Part shown: piece by piece, positions 46,301 through 53,969 of the stretch | Layout: every line of letters starts with the position of its first letter | Position numbering within the stretch: the first letter of the stretch is position 1 | DNA from: Nocardia aurea | Lineage (GTDB): Bacteria; Actinomycetota; Actinomycetes; Mycobacteriales; Mycobacteriaceae | Length of the DNA stretch: 64,000 bases | NCBI RefSeq assembly: GCF_003123685.1 | Contig: NZ_QCYJ01000020.1 | Coordinates: 310,001 to 374,000 of the forward strand | Direction: 5' to 3' | Notes under the pieces: generated by a model | What the model was told of the DNA's origin: nothing | Databases searched by the model: none | What the model saw: the letters and a program-made list of their open reading frames with translations, nothing else | Translations under genes and position numbers: made by a program

Positions 46301-46766
46301 GCGCGGGCGGCAGTGTCCTCGCGTCGATCACCAGCGGTTCGTCGGTGCGCCCGGCCTGCGTGACGGCCTCGCGTACGAACGATTCGAATTCCGGCGAGGT
46401 CACCACCAGTCGCGGCTGGGCCGAGGTGATGATGCCCGCGATATGCGCGATGATCTGCGCGAGGTCGCCGAACATCGGCGGCGCGACGGGAGTGAACACG
46501 CCACCGCACGCCCACACCGCGTAGAAGGCCGCGAGACACGGGAACCCCGTCGGCATGATGACGCAGGCTCCGTCACCGCTGCCGAGTCCGGCCGAGCGCA
46601 TGAGCGCGGCGACGGACCAGGTCTGATCCGCGAGTTCGGCATAGGTGCGCAACTCCCACCCGTCCGCCTCGTCGGCCAAGTGGATACCCGCGTCGTGTGC
46701 GGGGTTCGATAGCCAATCCCGCACTACCGCAATATCTTCAGCGGAAAAATCGCTGTCAGGAATCAT
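43386..46766 (-). CDS. Acyl-AMP ligase fused to a nucleotidyltransferase
   Basis: A 1126-residue multidomain protein. Residues 1-555 form an adenylate-forming ligase of fatty-acyl-AMP-ligase type: FTSGSTGTPRGVRVSW (about 171), YGLAEATLMV, GRMGSSLKVRGRSVF, and the catalytic lysine in RRTSSGKPRRRH. Residues about 605-660 form a nucleotidyltransferase of the DNA polymerase beta type (VVFEGSLAEGFGNEGSDVDF, the GS...DxD motif). A helical HEPN-like region follows, then a PqqD-like stretch (VTTWSIGGRVHVLRDDHEVF, about 830) and a final helical part of about 190 residues. The ligase probably loads the adjacent ACP; the role of the nucleotidyltransferase is unknown. It overlaps the next gene upstream by 11 bases. 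Confidence 0.82.
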   Translation of the reverse strand: MIPDSDFSAEDIAVVRDWLSNPAHDAGIHLADEADGWELRTYAELADQTWSVAALMRSAGLGSGDGACVIMPTGFPCLAAFYAVWACGGVFTPVAPPMFGDLAQIIAHIAGIITSAQPRLVVTSPEFESFVREAVTQAGRTDEPLVIDARTLPPAPEHREFGEPDECALLQFTSGSTGTPRGVRVSWRNLANNIAMISGLIDWRPGEAMVSWLPLYHDMGLVGAFLTTVTNQGDLYLMRPDQFVRDPARWLRAMSRAQHSPSPSFALGYVAHRVRPEEIADLDLSGWRTLAVGSEPVEVADLQSFAELTRPLGFSTSAYTLAYGLAEATLMVTSSERGRPITALRIDNPNLRFGRPVPVLEHAPLDDVHRVEGAGWITGLGYSTAESTVTVVDEEGRLLPDGTLGELVVTGESVALGYSGAPSAGSSTRISEGSLFSGDAGFLYRGEVFVLGRMGSSLKVRGRSVFMEDIESRVAQETGITKGKLAAVAITDAGARGVALFAEAAAGDWIAEARQVIRGELGPAQTVEIITGPRGTIRRTSSGKPRRRHMWQVYRDGGLDGVVVHRPDGHTLDRTDAAPRPALPVDRVARLLDKALESVAVPSDSAVVFEGSLAEGFGNEGSDVDFLAVVPGDEEMPTLPTVLFIDGRRVEVRTRSQAQLRRQFEQVARRPDEDLLNRCQRFLRATVIRPGTVDLDALRAITPYPEFTTLIADWWFARAVQALRYAVALRAFGAEAEAAEWARDGLTQAVKGWAAGRGETYLETKWLPRQLDRIGAHPLIDRYRALVDPARDWDQVWELATDLGVEGVADDPHRVIFARRPGVTTWSIGGRVHVLRDDHEVFALSDAAARAWRSVVFRHSVRDILARHPAIGAELAEFVRLGFVGLEWRRGGPVEPALAMCKTTRPYTPVPTAHAPILGLTGAARDDGVIATLAPLPAPRFTECALNLVWSNVVLENAREDLAGAVKDAQGAVADIAAHRLVAMGVRVLLSAYGIHPLPADVAPVETVRAMLPAHDLRREEILAGLDAARGVRFSELIDVGDDTVAGLAILDDFVAGVRRIAGGSDPDAGFPASFDSREQWQRTLAIGYDWLRVAGYLNTDLPLDEARDLLTTGGQQPHLREGEAI

Positions 46767-49509
46767 CGCGCCGGTCTCCTTCGGACAGCACAGTAACCGT
46801 TCCGTTGGTCCCGTCGACCCGAATTCGCATACTGGTCCGTATCTTTTTCGTGACATCCTTGATCTGCACCACCGTCGGCACTCCGAGCTCACGCGCCACG
46901 ATCGCCACGTGCGTGAGTGGGCTGCCCCGCTCGATCACCAGGGCCGACGCCGAGGGCAGCGCCGCCACCCACCCGGGATCGGTCCGGTAGGCCACCAGGA
47001 TTCCGCCCGCGACGTCACGCGGCTCGTCGACGATCACCGCCTCGCCCTCGACCACCCCCGACGCCGACGGGGTTCCGGCGAGCACCGTGCCGACGGTCGC
47101 GGCCGGGGTGTCGGTGACGGGCACCCAACCCTGTTCGGCCATCGCCGCGCGGCCGAAGTCGACGCCGACGGTCCGGAAACGCGGTGGCGCGACCAGATCG
47201 GCGTCGCGGGCGCGCTGCGCTCTGCGCGCGCCGACCAGATCGCGCAGCGCCTCGGAATCCGCTCCGTCGTAGCAGCCGCGCAGCTCGCTGTTGGTCAGGT
47301 AGAACACATCGGCGAAATCATCGATGACGCCGCGCGCGACCAGATCGCGGCCCATCACCCGGATCATCCGTTTGACCATGCCGAACGCCCTGGTACGGCA
47401 GAAACGCAACCGCTCGCGATGCGCGGCGCACCGGGATGTCTTGGCGCGCAGGCGTTCGTAGATCCTGCGCCGCACCCCGCCCAGGTGCGCGTCGAGGTAG
47501 ACGTCCGCCTCCTCTTCACGATTCGCGGGCGCGGCGGCCTCGGCAACCCGCCCCAGCGCGCTGCGCAACATGACGAACAGGCTCGACGGATCCTCGCGGA
47601 GATCGGGAGTCTCCAGTTTCAGTTCGTCCAGACTGCGATATCCGTACCGATCCAGGTAGTCCTCGATCGCGGCGAGCAGATCCGCCCGGCCCGACTCCCG
47701 CAGTGCCGGATAGACGAGATCGGCCGGGGTGGTGTTCACCAGCGCGGTCGCCTCGGGATCGGATCGCACCAGGCGTGCCAGCTCGGTCATCGCGCGCGCC
47801 GGTTCGGCCGATTCGACATCGGCGCCCGGTCCGACGACCGAGTACAGGAACCATTCCGGGGCCTTGGGCATGAACAGTTTGGTCAGCAGATACACCAACC
47901 CGGTGCAGGTGAGCAGGATGGCGTCGAGCACCATCAACGGACCCCAGCGTTCGACCAGGTCGCGGTCCACCGCGCGATAGGCGGTGTAGGCCTGCTCGCC
48001 GGTCAGCGTTCGGTAGTCCATGGCGTCGTACTCGTCGTAGACGCGGTAGAACTCGTCGGTGAACTCCTCGACCATGGCGTCGATGCCGAAGAGCTGTCGC
48101 ACGTAGGTCACCGTGGTCACCGCGCGCGAGCGTAGTCGCGCGAGCGGATTGCCGAAGGTGAAGGGGCGCAGCGTTTTCGCGATATCGTCTGCCAGCGGCT
48201 CGTCGACGCCGAGCGCGGCCTCCAGCACCTTGCGGTTGAGGGGATAACCGGGTGCGATGCCGACCATCCGATACCAGTGCAGCAGGTTGTAGTAGACGCG
48301 CCCGTGGAAGTAGCCGAGCAGCACCGGGGTCCACGTGTCGGTCTGGCGCAGTTGCCCGGGCGGCACCCGCAGCGATTTCGCGTAGCCGCGGTAGACGCGG
48401 CCGTAGATATCGGCCGCGGTGGTGTAGGTGAGCGGCGAGGTGATGCCGCTGAAACTCTCGATGATGTTGGAGTTGTCCCAGATTCGCGTCTCGCCGTCGG
48501 GGACGGCTTCGCCCGCCCCGCGCAGTTCGGCCGCGCGCGCCGACCCTGATTCGACGCCGACGGTGGTGATCGGGCGGGCCTGTAGCAGCCAGATCCCGGT
48601 GTCGTCGATCGCCCATTCGATGTCCTGCGGTGTGCCGCGCTCCTTCTCCACCGTGCGACCGAGTGCGGTCAATTCGGCGATCTCGTCGGCCGAGAGCACC
48701 GCGCGTTCGCGATCGCCTGCGTCGACCTCGCGTATCTCGCACCCCTGCTCGCCCGCGGGGGCGTAACGGCGGTCCTTGTCCCCCAGCACGGTGTCGAGCA
48801 CGACTCCGGTGGCTTTGTCCACGACGATCGAATCCGCGTCGACCGCGCCCGACACCAGCCCCTCACCGAGACCGTAGACCGCGCTGATCACCAGTTCGCC
48901 GAGCGCGCCCGTCGTCGGATTGGCGGTGAACACCACCCCGCTCGCCCGCGCTGTCACCAGCCGTTGCAGCACTACCGCCGGGCCGCTCGCGGGCGGCAGA
49001 CCGCGCGCGAAGGCGTAGCGGATCGCCCGCTCGGAGAAGGCCGAGGCCCAACAGTCGCGGACCCGGTCGACGATGGCGTCGGGGCCGCGCACGTTCAGGT
49101 ACGAATCGAACTGGCCCGCGTAGGAGTGATCGGCCCCGTCCTCGGCGCGCACCGAGGACCGGACCGCGAGCGGGCCGTCGAACCGCGCGCCCGCGTCGAG
49201 GATCAGGGTCAGGACCGGATCCTGGAGCGGCGCGGCGGCGATACCGGCGCGAACGGTCTCGCCGAGGGCGAGGGCGGCCTCGGCATCCTCGGCGGCGGCG
49301 AAGGCGGCCACCTGCTCGGACAGTCCGGCGTCGGCGGCGAATCGCTCGAAGACATCGGTGCCGAGCGCGACCCATTCGGGGACTCGGATCCCGCCGTCGC
49401 GCACACCGCGCAGCCCGCGGGCCTTACCGCCCGCGAGCGCGTCGATCGACGCCGCTTCGGACCATGGACCGAGTACCTGCACGGCGTAGCTCCCATCATC
49501 CCCGATCAC
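46756..49509 (-). CDS. PEP-utilising phosphotransferase (rifampin phosphotransferase/PEP synthase-like)
   Basis: A protein of about 917 residues with the three-part plan of PEP synthase and rifampin phosphotransferase. An N-terminal ATP-grasp domain (GGKARGLRGVRDGGIRVP, LAVRSSVRAEDGADHSYAGQ, TPQDIEWAIDD) is followed by a central substrate-binding part of about 500 residues. The C-terminal swinging domain has the phospho-histidine in SPLTHVAIVARELGVP. The central domain is unlike that of PEP synthase, so I expect phosphate transfer from ATP to a small-molecule hydroxyl. It is the first gene of the eight-gene operon. GTG at 49509 is the preferred start, but the ribosome-binding site is weak and the start could lie further upstream. 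Confidence 0.82.
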   Translation of the reverse strand: MIGDDGSYAVQVLGPWSEAASIDALAGGKARGLRGVRDGGIRVPEWVALGTDVFERFAADAGLSEQVAAFAAAEDAEAALALGETVRAGIAAAPLQDPVLTLILDAGARFDGPLAVRSSVRAEDGADHSYAGQFDSYLNVRGPDAIVDRVRDCWASAFSERAIRYAFARGLPPASGPAVVLQRLVTARASGVVFTANPTTGALGELVISAVYGLGEGLVSGAVDADSIVVDKATGVVLDTVLGDKDRRYAPAGEQGCEIREVDAGDRERAVLSADEIAELTALGRTVEKERGTPQDIEWAIDDTGIWLLQARPITTVGVESGSARAAELRGAGEAVPDGETRIWDNSNIIESFSGITSPLTYTTAADIYGRVYRGYAKSLRVPPGQLRQTDTWTPVLLGYFHGRVYYNLLHWYRMVGIAPGYPLNRKVLEAALGVDEPLADDIAKTLRPFTFGNPLARLRSRAVTTVTYVRQLFGIDAMVEEFTDEFYRVYDEYDAMDYRTLTGEQAYTAYRAVDRDLVERWGPLMVLDAILLTCTGLVYLLTKLFMPKAPEWFLYSVVGPGADVESAEPARAMTELARLVRSDPEATALVNTTPADLVYPALRESGRADLLAAIEDYLDRYGYRSLDELKLETPDLREDPSSLFVMLRSALGRVAEAAAPANREEEADVYLDAHLGGVRRRIYERLRAKTSRCAAHRERLRFCRTRAFGMVKRMIRVMGRDLVARGVIDDFADVFYLTNSELRGCYDGADSEALRDLVGARRAQRARDADLVAPPRFRTVGVDFGRAAMAEQGWVPVTDTPAATVGTVLAGTPSASGVVEGEAVIVDEPRDVAGGILVAYRTDPGWVAALPSASALVIERGSPLTHVAIVARELGVPTVVQIKDVTKKIRTSMRIRVDGTNGTVTVLSEGDRRDDS

Positions 49510-49694
49510 GGGCCGGACACGGCGTCCTGGCCCGTTCCGGTCCGAACGGGAACCGGGGGTCGTTGGATATATCCGAAATTCGACCGTGGCGTTAGCCCCG
49601 ATCCCCGCAGCGCGTTCACAACTTTCACCGAGCACCCCGCGAGACCCGATATGCTCGTGCCGTCTCGGTGGGCACGGTGAGGATGTGATCTGAC

Positions 49695-50405
49695 GTGGGT
49701 TGGACGTTCACTCCGGACGAGTTCGCCCATGTCTGGCGCGAAACCGAGTTGGATCGACATCCGTACCCACTTCGCATTCTAGAGTCACCGCGCACCGAAG
49801 ACGCGGCCGAGAAGTTGCGCATCCGGCTCGCCGAACGACTACCCCGCGGCGGAGATCCCGATCTCACCGCGTGCTTGCGCATCCTCACTGCCCCGCAGAC
49901 CCGGATCGTCGCCATCGGCGGCGCGCACACACCGGGCAGTGAGATCCGCCTGCTCGCCTGCGCCGTGTTCGACCGCGCGGTGCTCGCCGTCCAGGAGCCG
50001 GGCTCCCGGCCGGATTTCGGTGGCACCGTGCGCATATCGATCGGGCACAGCAACAAACTCGGCGCGCGCATCGCGACCCTGCTGCCCAAGGCGCCCGCGG
50101 GCAGGCAGCCCGCACGCACCGCCGAGACCGCGGCGGTACGCGACAGCGAGGCCGTCGCGCCCAGGCCCGCCGTCACGCCCATCCGCCGGTTACTGCTGAA
50201 ACCCCATACCGCAGAGGGACATATCCGCATCGAGGCCCGGCTCGACCACACCGACCCTGCACCGCCGATCCACTACACCTGGATCGATGTGGCCGGCGAC
50301 GGACGCTATCTGATCAAAGCGGGCGATATGGTGCACGTCGTGCCCGCCTCGAGCGAGCAGATCGGCGCGCAATTGCAGAAACGCATTCCCGCACAAGCAC
50401 GCTGA
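49695..50405 (+). CDS. ESX secretion-associated protein, EspG-like
   Basis: A 236-residue EspG-family protein. EspG chaperones in mycobacteria bind the tip of PPE proteins before ESX (type VII) secretion. It begins WTFTPDEFAHVWRETELDRHPYPL, which is a typical start of the family, and continues with a beta-rich core (IRIEARLDHTDPAPPIHYTWID). The start GTG at 49695 follows GAGG. Two genes for helical proteins that resemble ESX substrates follow on the same strand. No ESX core components (EccB-EccE) are in the window. Confidence 0.82.
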   Translation: MGWTFTPDEFAHVWRETELDRHPYPLRILESPRTEDAAEKLRIRLAERLPRGGDPDLTACLRILTAPQTRIVAIGGAHTPGSEIRLLACAVFDRAVLAVQEPGSRPDFGGTVRISIGHSNKLGARIATLLPKAPAGRQPARTAETAAVRDSEAVAPRPAVTPIRRLLLKPHTAEGHIRIEARLDHTDPAPPIHYTWIDVAGDGRYLIKAGDMVHVVPASSEQIGAQLQKRIPAQAR

Positions 50406-50491
50406 CCACCACCGGAGCGGCGCTATTGCTGACCGCGCGTACGCCTTCCGGTTAGTCTGGGTCGGACCGACCGATCCCCGGGGGTGTGCGC

Positions 50492-50866
50492 ATGACGATC
50501 GAGACAAGCCGTGCCGATATCGCACGGTTCAAACAGAACGCGCAAGCGGGCACGGTCGCCTTCGATCCGGACGCCGCGCGCCGCTGCGCCGAGATGTACG
50601 AACATCAGGCCGACCGGCTGATCCAACTGCGGCAGCGCCTGGAATCGGTCGCCGACACCACCGGCTTCGGCGGCTTCGTCTCGGCCCGGGAGCTACAGGC
50701 CGGATTCGGGAACAAGGCCCGCGACGCGGCGGCACTGCTCGACCACTACATCGAGGCCGCCTACCGCATGAAAGAGGCCTTCCTGATCAGCGCGGGGCTC
50801 TACGAGGAGGCCGACGCCGCGAACGCCGCCGCCCTGCGGGCCGTCGGCGCACAGGTGTCGCGGTGA
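50492..50866 (+). CDS. Small helical protein, WXG100/PE-like candidate
   Basis: A 124-residue, almost entirely helical protein. It lacks a WxG motif and a signal peptide. Two long helices (about 20-55 and 65-115) are predicted from the sequence (ARRCAEMYEHQADRLIQLRQ, KARDAAALLDHYIEAAYRMK). Its place between the EspG-like gene and the PPE-like gene suggests the PE or WXG100 partner of a PPE pair. The ATG at 50492 is preferred; an in-frame GTG is two codons upstream. Confidence 0.7.
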   Translation: MTIETSRADIARFKQNAQAGTVAFDPDAARRCAEMYEHQADRLIQLRQRLESVADTTGFGGFVSARELQAGFGNKARDAAALLDHYIEAAYRMKEAFLISAGLYEEADAANAAALRAVGAQVSR

Positions 50867-50897
50867 ACGCGCGGGCGAAGACACGGGAGGCCCGGTC

Positions 50898-52343
50898 ATG
50901 AGCGGGAACGACCCCACCTACATCAACTCGATGGAACATTTCGAGTCCATGCCGCACGAGCAGATATACGCCGCGACCCGCGAGATCGACGCCGCCGCGA
51001 TCCTGCGCGCCTCGGGCACCTGGCTGGAGGCGGCGGGCACGCTCGCCACCTCCTTCCCACTCACCCGCGGCAGCGCCGACCGGGTGATGAACGCGATGGC
51101 GTGGGAAGGCGCTGCCGCCGAGGCCGCCTACGCGAGCACCCGCAGTTTCGCCGCGTCGGTCGACGAGCTGACCGCCGTCATGGGCCAGGTCGGCGCCAGG
51201 CTCGGCGCGGTCGCGGCGGCGGCCGAAGCCGTGAAACTCGCCGTGGTTCCGCCCGGCGGCAGCGGGCCGATCGGCGCCATCGCCCGCCTGCTGGAAGCCG
51301 CGCACGTCATCGACGCGCAGGCCGCCCAGGAGGCCTTGCGGCAAGAAGCCGTCATGGCGATGAACATGATCTACAAACCCGCCTACAGCACCGCGGGGAC
51401 CGGTGTGCCCGCACTGCCCGCCGCGCCGTTGTTACCGGGCGAGCAGGCGCAATCGCCGGGCACGCCGCAGTATCGGGCAGATCCGCCGCAAGTGCCGGTC
51501 GACCCCGATGATGTTCCACCGCAGAAGGTTCCGGGCGGGGAGGGGCCCGCGACGCCGGGGGATCCCGCTCCGGAGTCCGGGCCGGAGTCCCGATCGCCGG
51601 AAACCACTCCGACGCCCGATCCGGGTACGGAGACCGCGCCCGGTCCGGAGCCGACGACACCGCCGACGGGTGCGCCCCCGACCTCGGAGGTTCCACCGAC
51701 GTCGGAAGCACCACCCACGACCGACGTTCCGCCGACGACGACGCAAGCGCCTGCCCCGGAGACTCCGCCGGTCGCTCCGCCTACACAGGAAACGCCGTCG
51801 CCGACGCAGGAAGCCCCCTCGGCACCGTCACCCACGCAGGAACCACCGGTCGTGCCGCCCACGCAGGAAGCGCCTCCGTCACAGGGTCCAACTGTCGCCC
51901 CGCCGACACAGGACCCGCCCGTCGCACCGCCGACGCAGGAAGCGCCACCCACGCAAGAACCACCCGTCACACCACCCACGCAGGAAGCGCCACCACCGCA
52001 GCCCACACCAGAACCACCCGTCGCTCCGCCGACACAAGAGGCGCCCGCACCTACCCAGCAGGAGCCGCCTCCACCACCACCCGCGCCGCCGACACAGCAA
52101 GCGCCTCCACCCACACAGGAGGCCCCCGCTCCACCCCCCGCACAGGAAGCGCCGCCGCAACCCGCACCCGCACCCGCACCCGCACCCGCACCCGCACCCG
52201 CACCCGACGGTTCCACGCCCCTGCCCGACCCCGGTGGGCAACCGGGAGTCACCGGACCGATTCCGGAGAATCACGGGCAGACGCCGCCCGCCGAGTCCAC
52301 CAGCAATCAACCGGGCGTCATGCCCACCGAACCCGGAAGGTAG
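50898..52343 (+). CDS. PPE-like protein with long proline-rich repeat tail
   Basis: A 481-residue protein. The first about 170 residues are helical and PPE/WXG-like, with AMAWEGAAAEAAYAST in place of the WxG turn. The rest is low-complexity: a Pro/Thr/Glu-rich region in which PPTQEAP-type units recur many times, then seven Pro-Ala repeats (residues about 424-437). The tail is probably disordered and exported as a stalk or wall-spanning segment. There is no signal peptide, consistent with type VII secretion. It follows the EspG-like and small helical genes. Confidence 0.78.
   Translation: MSGNDPTYINSMEHFESMPHEQIYAATREIDAAAILRASGTWLEAAGTLATSFPLTRGSADRVMNAMAWEGAAAEAAYASTRSFAASVDELTAVMGQVGARLGAVAAAAEAVKLAVVPPGGSGPIGAIARLLEAAHVIDAQAAQEALRQEAVMAMNMIYKPAYSTAGTGVPALPAAPLLPGEQAQSPGTPQYRADPPQVPVDPDDVPPQKVPGGEGPATPGDPAPESGPESRSPETTPTPDPGTETAPGPEPTTPPTGAPPTSEVPPTSEAPPTTDVPPTTTQAPAPETPPVAPPTQETPSPTQEAPSAPSPTQEPPVVPPTQEAPPSQGPTVAPPTQDPPVAPPTQEAPPTQEPPVTPPTQEAPPPQPTPEPPVAPPTQEAPAPTQQEPPPPPPAPPTQQAPPPTQEAPAPPPAQEAPPQPAPAPAPAPAPAPAPDGSTPLPDPGGQPGVTGPIPENHGQTPPAESTSNQPGVMPTEPGR
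51780..52140 (+). repeat. Degenerate repeats coding for PPTQEAP-like units
   Basis: Within the PPE-like gene, short units reading PPTQE(A/P)P occur repeatedly with small changes. The underlying DNA is a degenerate C/A/G-rich repeat. This tract and the hexanucleotide run after it are prone to length change between strains. Confidence 0.8.
52165..52206 (+). repeat. Seven tandem copies of CACCCG
   Basis: Seven perfect copies of the hexamer CACCCG code for alternating Pro and Ala in the tail of the PPE-like protein. Since the unit is six bases, gain or loss of copies keeps the reading frame. Confidence 0.95.
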
Positions 52344-52439
52344 TCGCCGCCCGGCAACACCCGGCTCGCCACGTCGGCGATATCACTCAGACGTTGCCGT
52401 GGTGTGCCGGAACGACCGGAGTGGATCGTTCGAAAACCG

Positions 52440-52900
52440 CGAGACTCCAGGGCGGTTTTCCCGAGGCCGTTCCGGCTGCCCGTCTCGTGTACGCGCCGTA
52501 GCCGGTCGCGGGCGCTGAGCCGGGCACCGACGTGTCCGTCGCCATCGACTCCTTCCCCGAGGTGTTCGCGGCCGGACTCGCCCCGGAGAAGGCCCGCGTA
52601 CCGGCGGTATCGCAGCGGCCGCTGTCGGCGATCGCGTTCAGTGAGCCCGCCACCACGGCGGCATGGAAGACCACACCGGGCCGGGGCATCGTCCCGAGCG
52701 CCGACCGCACCCTCGATCCCGAAGGGTCGAGTGGTTCGGATACAAGCGCGCGCTGCGATCGGTCGTGAAGATCGATGCGCCGCACCTGGTGATGCAGACC
52801 CGCTCGGCAGAAGTCGCCGCAGTCATCACCGCTGCCGTCGCCGAACCGGTCCGATCGAATTCGCCGTCGGCGGCTCTCGCGGCCCGGGCCTTGACTTGGA
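52440..52900 (+). pseudogene. Alpha/beta hydrolase remnant
   Basis: Broken copy of an alpha/beta hydrolase. Frame 2 reads AVSQRPLSAIAFSEPATTAAWKT and GIVPSADRTLDPEG, typical of the C-terminal third of such enzymes. Just after this, near 52725-52735, the reading frame shifts and continues as WFGYKRALRSVVKIDAPHLVM (including the catalytic-histidine region) and VITAAVAEP. A TAG stop lies upstream in the first frame, and the N-terminal two-thirds with the nucleophile is missing. So the gene is truncated and frameshifted, with no remaining function. Confidence 0.68.
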
Positions 52901-52958
52901 GTGCACTCCAGGTCATAGCGTAGGCAGCGGAGTTGTCGACAGCGAAGGAGATCATCCG

Positions 52959-53834
52959 ATGGAACTCGGCATTCACGTCCCCATCTTCGATATCGACGGC
53001 GGCACCGCCGCCATCGCGGGCGAACTGGCCAGGGTCGGTGTCGCGGCGGAAGCGGCGGGAGCGACCTGGCTGTCGTTCATGGACCATTTCTTCCAGATCG
53101 AGCCGACCGGGCTCCCGGCCGAGGCCAACATGCTGGAGGGCTACACCACCCTGGGCTTCCTGGCCGCGCACACCTCGACCATCGAACTCGGACTGCTCGT
53201 CACCGGGGTCACCTACCGGCATCCCGGATTGCTCGCGAAAACCGTCACCACCCTCGACGTGCTCTCCGGCGGGCGGGCCGCCCTCGGCATCGGCGCGGCG
53301 TGGTTCGAACGCGAACACCTCGGGCTCGGCGTGCCGTATCCGCCGATCTCCGAACGATTCGAACGACTGGAGGAGGCGCTGCGCATCTGCGCGCAGATGT
53401 GGGATCCGCAGAACAACGGACCGTTCGAGGGCACGCATTACCAACTGGCCGAAACCCTCTGCGCGCCACAGCCGTTACACCGTCCGACGGTGCTCATCGG
53501 CGGCAGCGGGGAACGCAAGACCCTGCGCCTGGTCGCGCGATACGGTGACGCCTGCAACCTGTTCGGCTCCTCCCCCGCCGAAGTCGAGCACAAGCTCGAC
53601 GTCCTGCGCCGTCACTGCGACGATGTCGGCCGCGACTACGAGACCATCCGCAAGACCATCCTCGCCAACAACCCCCGTCCCACCCCCGAGACCCGGGACG
53701 AATTCGTCCGCGCCATGGCCGATTACGCGAAACTCGGTATCCACAGCGCCATCGTCACCCCCACCACCGGCGCGCCCGCCGCGTGGATCGACGACATGGC
53801 CCCCGCGGTGACCCAATTGGCCGAACTCGGCTGA
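52959..53834 (+). CDS. LLM-class flavin/F420-dependent oxidoreductase
   Basis: A 291-residue TIM-barrel protein of the luciferase-like monooxygenase family, in the branch that commonly uses F420 in actinomycetes. Landmarks are GATWLSFMDHFFQIE, STIELGLLVTGVTYRHPGLLAKTVTTLD, SGGRAALGIGAAWFEREH and LIGGSGERKTLRLVARYGDACN. The substrate is unknown. ATG at 52959 has AAGGAG eight bases upstream. The gene before it is a decayed hydrolase. Confidence 0.9.
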   Translation: MELGIHVPIFDIDGGTAAIAGELARVGVAAEAAGATWLSFMDHFFQIEPTGLPAEANMLEGYTTLGFLAAHTSTIELGLLVTGVTYRHPGLLAKTVTTLDVLSGGRAALGIGAAWFEREHLGLGVPYPPISERFERLEEALRICAQMWDPQNNGPFEGTHYQLAETLCAPQPLHRPTVLIGGSGERKTLRLVARYGDACNLFGSSPAEVEHKLDVLRRHCDDVGRDYETIRKTILANNPRPTPETRDEFVRAMADYAKLGIHSAIVTPTTGAPAAWIDDMAPAVTQLAELG

Positions 53835-53969
53835 ACGACGTTCGCCGACCCGGAGTGCTTGATGCCTTCACCGTCGGGACGCAGCGGGTCGGCGTGCGGC
53901 GTGCTGCCCGCCGTGGCGCTCGAGGTGGCATGGACCCGACAGCGCCGTGCAGCGCGGCGAGCGGCCCGA

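Noticed and set aside
43386..46766. Nucleotidyltransferase plus HEPN-like region read as an MNT-HEPN toxin-antitoxin module
   Set aside because: It is one fused protein with an acyl ligase inside a biosynthetic operon, not two small adjacent genes.
49509..49635. Upstream in-frame start for the PEP-type phosphotransferase giving 42 more residues
   Set aside because: The added residues do not resemble the family N-terminus, which begins close to the ATP-grasp domain; the GTG at 49509 is kept, with low certainty.
51780..52206. Repeats in the PPE-like gene considered as a CRISPR array
   Set aside because: The units are short, in frame and code for Pro/Thr/Glu repeats; there are no spacers or cas genes.
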